13,724 nucleotides of DNA from CAJBLF01 sp964424505 (GTDB lineage Bacteria > Patescibacteriota > Gracilibacteria > Absconditabacterales > Absconditicoccaceae): positions 1 to 13,724 of the forward strand of contig CAYRIQ010000020.1 of the NCBI GenBank assembly GCA_964424505.1. The letters are read 5' to 3'. The translations under genes and the position numbers were made by a program. Shown here one piece after another: positions 10,075-13,724 of this stretch; position 1 is the first letter of the stretch; every line of letters begins with the position of its first letter. The notes under the pieces are model-generated. The model was not told the origin of the DNA. It did no database searches and saw only the letters and a list, made by a program, of their open reading frames with translations.

Positions 10075-10434
10075 ATGAAAACACAAAAAATTGTATTAGA
10101 ACTAAATGGAAAAACATTTAGCAGTAAAGCGATTACCTTAACAAAAAGATTCTTTTATCAATTAAAAGAAGCCGAATTGTTACCGTATATCAACCCATAT
10201 CTACTCCCGCAAAAGTTGGAGGTTAAATTAGAAATAACTGACGACTTAGATGAAGATGCATTCTTTGTGAAAATAATGCCAAACACAAAATTTAGAAAAA
10301 GTTTTTTAGAAAAAATTAAGAATTCTAAAGATGCTTTGTTTTTAGATGGGAAACTTTATTTTGAAATAAAACTAGAAAAACTTGGTTCCTATATAAGGAA
10401 CATCGATATCACAAGTGTAGAATTAAGTTTTTAA
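10075..10434 (+). CDS. Hypothetical protein, 119 aa
   Basis: Not recognised. 119 residues, highly charged and Lys-rich (KTFSSKAITLTKRFFYQLKE, then an acidic stretch DDLDEDAFF), with no membrane segment, signal peptide or Cys. The alternating short strands and one helix suggest a small globular cytoplasmic protein; that is only an impression from the sequence. It holds three Gly codons (GGA, GGG, GGT) and no TGA or Trp, so it translates identically in the standard code, unlike its neighbours. With so few Gly this may be chance. It has its own promoter and a strong terminator, so it appears to be a single-gene transcript. The ATG follows an A-rich leader. Confidence 0.75.
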   Translation: MKTQKIVLELNGKTFSSKAITLTKRFFYQLKEAELLPYINPYLLPQKLEVKLEITDDLDEDAFFVKIMPNTKFRKSFLEKIKNSKDALFLDGKLYFEIKLEKLGSYIRNIDITSVELSF

Positions 10435-10453
10435 AGCTTAATGTAAAAATTAC

Positions 10454-10480
10454 CCCCACAGTATTTGTGGGGATTTTTTT
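10454..10480 (+). terminator. Rho-independent terminator after the 119-aa gene
   Basis: Perfect 7-bp stem CCCCACA / TGTGGGG (10454-10460 with 10466-10472) around the loop GTATT, followed by A and seven T. It stands out by its GC content from the AT-rich surroundings and lies about 20 nt after the stop codon. Confidence 0.9.
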
Positions 10481-10543
10481 ATTCAATATTTTTTTATCAA
10501 GGAAAACAAATACTCAGTCATATACAAATAGCCCCAATAAAAC

Positions 10544-10571
10544 TTGACAACGATTGCAATTTAAATAGATT
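10544..10571 (+). promoter_or_regulatory. Promoter of the DUF5684-like gene
   Basis: A perfect TTGACA at 10544-10549. The -10 is ambiguous: TAGATT (10566-10571) at the 16-bp spacing seen elsewhere in the window, or GATTAT (10568-10573) at 18 bp; each matches 4 of 6 consensus bases. The ATG is about 30 nt downstream with no ribosome binding site. Confidence 0.55.
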
Positions 10572-10601
10572 ATATCTATTTTATCTATTTATTATTACAT
10601 A

Positions 10602-11213
10602 ATGAATTTTTCTTTTGAACTTTCATGAGCATTGCTCACAGGAAACATCAATCAAGATGCTATGATGTGAATGGGTGCAGTAATGTGAGCAGTATTTTGA
10701 TGACTCACCGTCATACGAGCTACCATTCTATTTGGACTAGCAGTACTGATGATTATTTCTCGATGGAAAATATTTAAAAAAGCATGATTTCCTGGATGGG
10801 GAATTTTGGTACCTGTATACAATCGAACATTGATGTTTAAACTTTGATGACTTTCAGGACGATGGGCACTCTCTATTTTCTTCCCACCATTGTTTGCTAT
10901 TATGATGATCATCAATATGTTTAGGATTCCAACAAGATTCTGAAAAGATTGGACGTTTGGACTTGGTATAATATTTCTCAAAATCATATTCATACCTATC
11001 CTAGCATTTGACGATTCAAAATATCTCAATAAAAAACGTACCAATACCCCTGCACACACTAATACACCAGTAGCGAAGAAAATTACACAAACTCCAACCA
11101 AAAAAGTGATCATAAAAAAAAGTCCTACGAAAAAAACCATTACCAAAGCTCCTACAAAAACAATTATCACCAAAAAAGCTCCTACAAAAAAAGCTCCTAC
11201 GAAAAAAAAATAA
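10602..11213 (+). CDS. DUF5684-like membrane protein with Lys/Thr/Pro repeat tail
   Basis: 203 residues, nine TGA-encoded Gly. Membrane segments at ~27-52, ~88-106 and ~119-135. The conserved part is KKAGFPGWGILVPVYNRTLM (59-78) with FGKDWTFGLGIIFLKIIFIP and ILAFDDSKY, which matches the pattern I know for DUF5684, a small membrane domain sometimes placed next to signal peptidases; its function is not established. From ~140 to the end the protein is a basic low-complexity tail with repeats such as KKSPTKK, TKAPTK and KKAPTKKAPTKKK. That tail resembles the Lys-rich arms of histone H1-like proteins and may bind nucleic acid or an anionic cell-wall polymer (inference). Start at the first ATG (10602); two stop codons, TAA TAA, end it at 11211-11216. 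Confidence 0.8.
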
Positions 11214-11231
11214 TAACGTCATAAAGCCAAA

Positions 11232-11260
11232 AACGTTAGGTAAAATCCTAGCGTTTTTTT
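11232..11260 (+). terminator. Rho-independent terminator after the DUF5684-like gene
   Basis: Nine-base stem AACGTTAGG / CCTAGCGTT (11232-11240 with 11247-11255) with one G-U pair, a six-base loop and a run of T ending at 11260. It lies about 20 nt after the stop. Confidence 0.85.
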
Positions 11261-11296
11261 ACAAAACAAAAGAGCAAAAAAAACATATAAAGGCAT

Positions 11297-11324
11297 TTGA
11301 TTTATAGTATACTATTATTATAGT
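11297..11324 (+). promoter_or_regulatory. Promoter of the ATP-grasp gene
   Basis: TTGATT (11297-11302), a 16-bp spacer and TATAGT (11319-11324), the same -10 hexamer as at the SLH and ssrA genes. The start codon follows at 11356 after a T-rich then A-rich leader of about 25 nt without a Shine-Dalgarno sequence. Confidence 0.6.
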
Positions 11325-11355
11325 TTCTCAGTTTTTTTTATTTATAAAAACAAAG

Positions 11356-12462
11356 ATGATAAAATCATATAATCAATTTTGGGAAGAACTTACACCAGCA
11401 TATCCAGTCACAAAAGGAAAATGTAAAATACCTATCGCTACACAATTAGAAAATTTTCACCATGTAAACATAGAAAAAACAATCAATGATTTGGACAGTA
11501 TTATGCAAAAAATATTTACCAAAGAAAAAGAAGCCCGTGTATTGGCAGATACATGATATGAAAGATGATTTACTCATCTTTATGAAGGACACTATACTGG
11601 AGTTGTTCGTTTTGATTGTATGTTTGATCAAAACAATCAACTAAAAGTCGTAGAAGCAAATACCAATCGACCAGATGGATTATTGATGCATGACATCACT
11701 TATTCTGCACTATCATGAACGAAAAATACAAAACATATGGACCTTTTCCTTACATTTTTTGATAAAGCTGAGTATATTTTTATATTGTATGAAAAATGAG
11801 GTTTGGAAGATGTTCATTTTTTGGAATATGAAACATTGAAAAAATTCTGATATAAAGTTTGAATTTGAGTATTTGATGATATTGTATTTAAAAATGGGAA
11901 AGCATTGTATGATGGGAACACTATCGATGTAATTCGTTTGTCTATGAATTCATGAAGATGTACTATGAGTGAATATGCAGCATTACAATCAGCAAAACTG
12001 AGATATGTAAATACGTTTGATATGGCATGATTTGCTGACAAATCACTCCTCACGTGAGTAGATCATCCCATGGTAATGAAGACATATATATTGCACCACG
12101 AAAACAAAAATTTAGTACTCCAAAACAAAAATTTGTTTGTCATAAAGCCAACCAATCTCAACGAATGAATATGAGTATATATAGGTATCGATATGGATCA
12201 AACAGAACGAGAACACCTCATAGAAACGAATATAGACAACAATTATTTAGCACAAGAATACATCACAATTTCACCAAAAAAAACCGCCTTATATCAAGAT
12301 GGTGGCATACTAGAAGATAATTATTATTATGACTTTTGTCCTCATCTATTTTATAAAAACGCGAAATTGATAGGTGTTTGACATATTTTAGTCCGTTATT
12401 CCAACAATAAAATAGTCAATGTGTTGAGATGAGGAGGTATAGGATATTACCAAGAAGGATAA
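11356..12462 (+). CDS. ATP-grasp family protein (glutathionylspermidine synthase-like)
   Basis: 368 residues with 14 TGA-encoded Gly; ATG 11356, TAA 12460-12462. Motifs in order: VVRFDCMFD, then VVEANTNRPDGLLMHDI (E100) like the acidic nucleotide- or substrate-binding stretch EiNadtP of the glutathionylspermidine synthase and related ATP-grasp groups; DGNTIDVIRL; DKSLL (228-232); LFVIKPTNLNEGIGVYIG (K264), like the ATP-binding lysine and glycine loop; YLAQEYI; and a C-terminal RGGGIGYY. ATP-grasp enzymes join a carboxylate to an amine or thiol through an acyl phosphate. The substrate cannot be read from the sequence, and no polyamine or glutathione gene is next to it. It sits alone between a terminator and ssrA. 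The family name is a motif-level assignment and could be a neighbouring ATP-grasp family. Confidence 0.65.
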
Positions 12463-12463
12463 C

Positions 12464-12491
12464 TTGTTTTTTCACAAGAAATATATATAGT
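12464..12491 (+). promoter_or_regulatory. ssrA promoter
   Basis: TTGTTT (12464-12469), a 16-bp spacer and TATAGT (12486-12491), starting two bases after the stop codon of the ATP-grasp gene. Transcription would begin near 12498, leaving ~42 nt to be removed by RNase P to form the mature tmRNA 5' end. The -35 lies in a small CTTGT/ACAAG inverted repeat. Confidence 0.55.
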
Positions 12492-12539
12492 AATTCATAC
12501 AGAATATCTATAACAAACAAAATATTCTGAATACAATTT

Positions 12540-12902
12540 GGGGATGCTTCTGGATTTGATAGGAGGATTTCATATATCTCGACAGCCACTCTTCGACGAA
12601 CGTACCGAAACAAAACAATCGTTCACTCAAAAAATGCTAAAACATTAAATAGAGCTTTTGCTCTCGTTCCTAGTTACAGCCTAGCTGCCTAGTGACGTAC
12701 CAACCTCGTTGTGTGACTCCTACTATCCACGAGGTGACTAAGTAGGAACCCATTATGTTGATCGGATGAAATGCTCTGCCTGTTTATCGGCTACGGCTCG
12801 CCTATACGATTAACACTAAAAAGATTGGCCTATCGATAAACTATCGTGGTAGAAATCTTTATATATGCCTTTTAGACGCGAGTTCGAATCTCGCCATCTC
12901 CA
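12540..12902 (+). ncRNA. ssrA: Transfer-messenger RNA (tmRNA)
   Basis: tmRNA rescues ribosomes stalled on broken mRNAs: it enters as an alanyl-tRNA and then templates a degradation tag. The ends form the tRNA-like domain: GGGGATG (12540-12546) pairs with CATCTCC (12895-12901) over 7 bp, with the G3-U70 wobble that marks it for alanine, and A at 12902 as discriminator. CCA is not encoded. The 5' part continues CTTCTGGATTTGATAGG as in other tmRNAs. The T arm is GCGAG / TTCGAAT / CTCGC (12878-12894). CATATAT near 12565 can pair with ATATATG near 12862. A tag frame lies at 12636-12692, followed by an H-type pseudoknot: CCTCGT (12704) with ACGAGG (12729), and TCCTACT (12718) with AGTAGGA (12741). 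A further stem is AAAGATT (12819) with AATCTTT (12854). 363 nt is a normal length. Confidence 0.95.
12636..12692 (+). other. tmRNA tag reading frame (proposed AKTLNRAFALVPSYSLAA)
   Basis: The proposed resume codon GCT at 12636 follows the A-rich stretch CAAAAAAT. The frame encodes 18 residues and ends in LAA before TAG at 12690-12692, and the pseudoknot begins about 12 nt later. The LAA ending is the protease-recognition end of most bacterial tags. Alanine as first residue and the position are typical; the exact resume codon is inferred. The tag is longer than the common 10-12 residues. Confidence 0.75.
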
Positions 12903-12941
12903 ATTTTTACATATCTTTTCACACGATTTCTATCATTTTTT

Positions 12942-13678
12942 TTAATTTTTTGAGAAAAATGTTATAATATCTTGAAACTTATCAACTGAGAATTGATTGT
13001 TAGATCCCCATCTAGAAATCTGTTTAATTACAATTAATCATTCTACCATTAAATAATTGTTCATTATTTCTGCAGAAAAAGATGTCCTATATCAATCTGT
13101 ATGAATTTGATTCTCTGTTTTTCTTCCACTATGATGANNNNNNNNNNTTCCTTAATATACTGTCTGATAAAATATTCATCAATATGTACAAATGAATCAA
13201 ATGAAAATATAAAATCAATACTATTGTTAGTGACTGATTCCAAATCACTTCAATTTCATAATATAAATGAGGCATTCATTGCTTTACTAAATTTCTTTTG
13301 ACAAAAAGTTATACAATCTTCAGAAACATCTATTCATGTATAAAATTTATATTTTTTCAAAAGATACGATGTCCATCTTCCGTGTCATACCGCAATTTCT
13401 AAAATATTTTTTGTTTCAGAAATAAATGGGGAAATTAAATACTCATATATTCATTCTTTCCATGAGGAATAATCTTGTTTATCAAATTCTGCCATATCAC
13501 ACCACTCATCTCAATCGCGATCCCAGTCATATAATTCACCCCAAAGCTTTGTATTAAATGATATATTTTCTTCATTTTTTACCTTGAAGGAAATACTTCA
13601 ATTATTATAAACTATTTCATATATGGATTTTTTTAAATATTTATTTCGAGAAACAAAATTAGTTAATGCAATTTTAGG
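12942..13678 (-). CDS. Class I SAM-dependent methyltransferase, interrupted by an assembly gap
   Basis: On the minus strand the sequence right of the Ns reads LWGELYDWDRDGDEW, then ILEIAVGHGRWTSYLLKKY (the SAM-binding motif I), TGIDVSEDCI, and SIDFIFSFDSFVHID. Left of the Ns it resumes with HHSG and ends in RWGSNNQFSVDKFQDIITFF before TAA at 12942-12944. This order matches a methyltransferase family common in O-antigen, capsule and glycan clusters, where HHSN follows the VHVE strand by about 25-30 residues. Several TGA codons are Gly. The two parts are in different frames across the ten Ns, so the N run is not the true length. The start is unresolved: the reading frame is open up to TAG at 13679-13681, but its only ATG (13493-13495) lies after the conserved DWDRDGDEW motif. 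The coordinate given is the limit of the open frame. Confidence 0.75.
13138..13147. other. Assembly gap (run of 10 N)
   Basis: Ten undetermined bases inside the methyltransferase gene. The flanking frames need a missing length of 2 modulo 3; comparison with the family suggests about 13 codons are missing, so roughly 38 nt rather than 10. Confidence 0.9.
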
Positions 13679-13724
13679 CTAAAAGGATGGAAAAGTGTGC
13701 TGGGTATATCAAAAAATAGCTTTA

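Noticed and set aside
10652..11173. A 173-codon open frame on the minus strand opposite the DUF5684-like gene
   Set aside because: Shadow of the plus-strand gene, which has conserved motifs, a promoter and a terminator; the reverse frame has none.
12544..12648. A 34-codon ORF (ATG at 12544) after the ATP-grasp gene
   Set aside because: It lies within the 5' part of the tmRNA; the sequence is explained by the acceptor stem, D-like region and P2 helix.

Overview
The window reads coherently only under genetic code 25, in which UGA encodes glycine. In DnaG, an M16 peptidase, an ATP-grasp protein, an SLH protein and others, in-frame TGA codons fall where the family has glycine, for example in the DnaG catalytic motif DSDNAG and in LLYGLNRA. 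With the AT-rich base composition this points to Candidatus Absconditabacteria (SR1) or Gracilibacteria (BD1-5/GN02). The sequence does not separate the two. A standard-code ORF caller breaks nearly every gene here into pieces; the coordinates given below are the whole genes.

Layout: (1) 2-4303 (+) is the 3' part of a very large surface protein: two copies of a ~1.4 kb module (right-handed beta-helix plus beta-sandwich), then a LamG/concanavalin-like domain and a C-terminal beta-rich region. (2) 4312-5568 (-), convergent with it at 8 bp, is a secreted S-layer-homology protein. (3) 5819-7042 (+) is an M16 zinc peptidase. (4) 7074-8168 (-) is an exported bactofilin-like beta-solenoid with C-terminal membrane helices. 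(5) 8298-10004 (+) is DNA primase DnaG. (6) 10075-10434 (+) is an unrecognised 119-aa protein followed by a good terminator. (7) 10602-11213 (+) is a DUF5684-like membrane protein with a Lys/Thr/Pro repeat tail and its own terminator. (8) 11356-12462 (+) is an ATP-grasp protein resembling the glutathionylspermidine synthase group. (9) 12540-12902 (+) is the tmRNA gene ssrA, with a proposed 18-residue tag ending in LAA. (10) 12942-13678 (-) is a class I SAM methyltransferase interrupted by a run of ten N.

Most genes look like single transcription units, each with its own promoter. Candidate promoters upstream of seven genes share a TTGnnn / 16-bp spacer / TATAnT-like layout. No start codon has a recognisable Shine-Dalgarno sequence, and the dnaG promoter would give a leaderless mRNA. 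Genes 1, 2, 4 and 7 concern the cell surface or envelope; dnaG and ssrA are core information-processing genes. There is no CRISPR array, transposase, tRNA or rRNA in the window.
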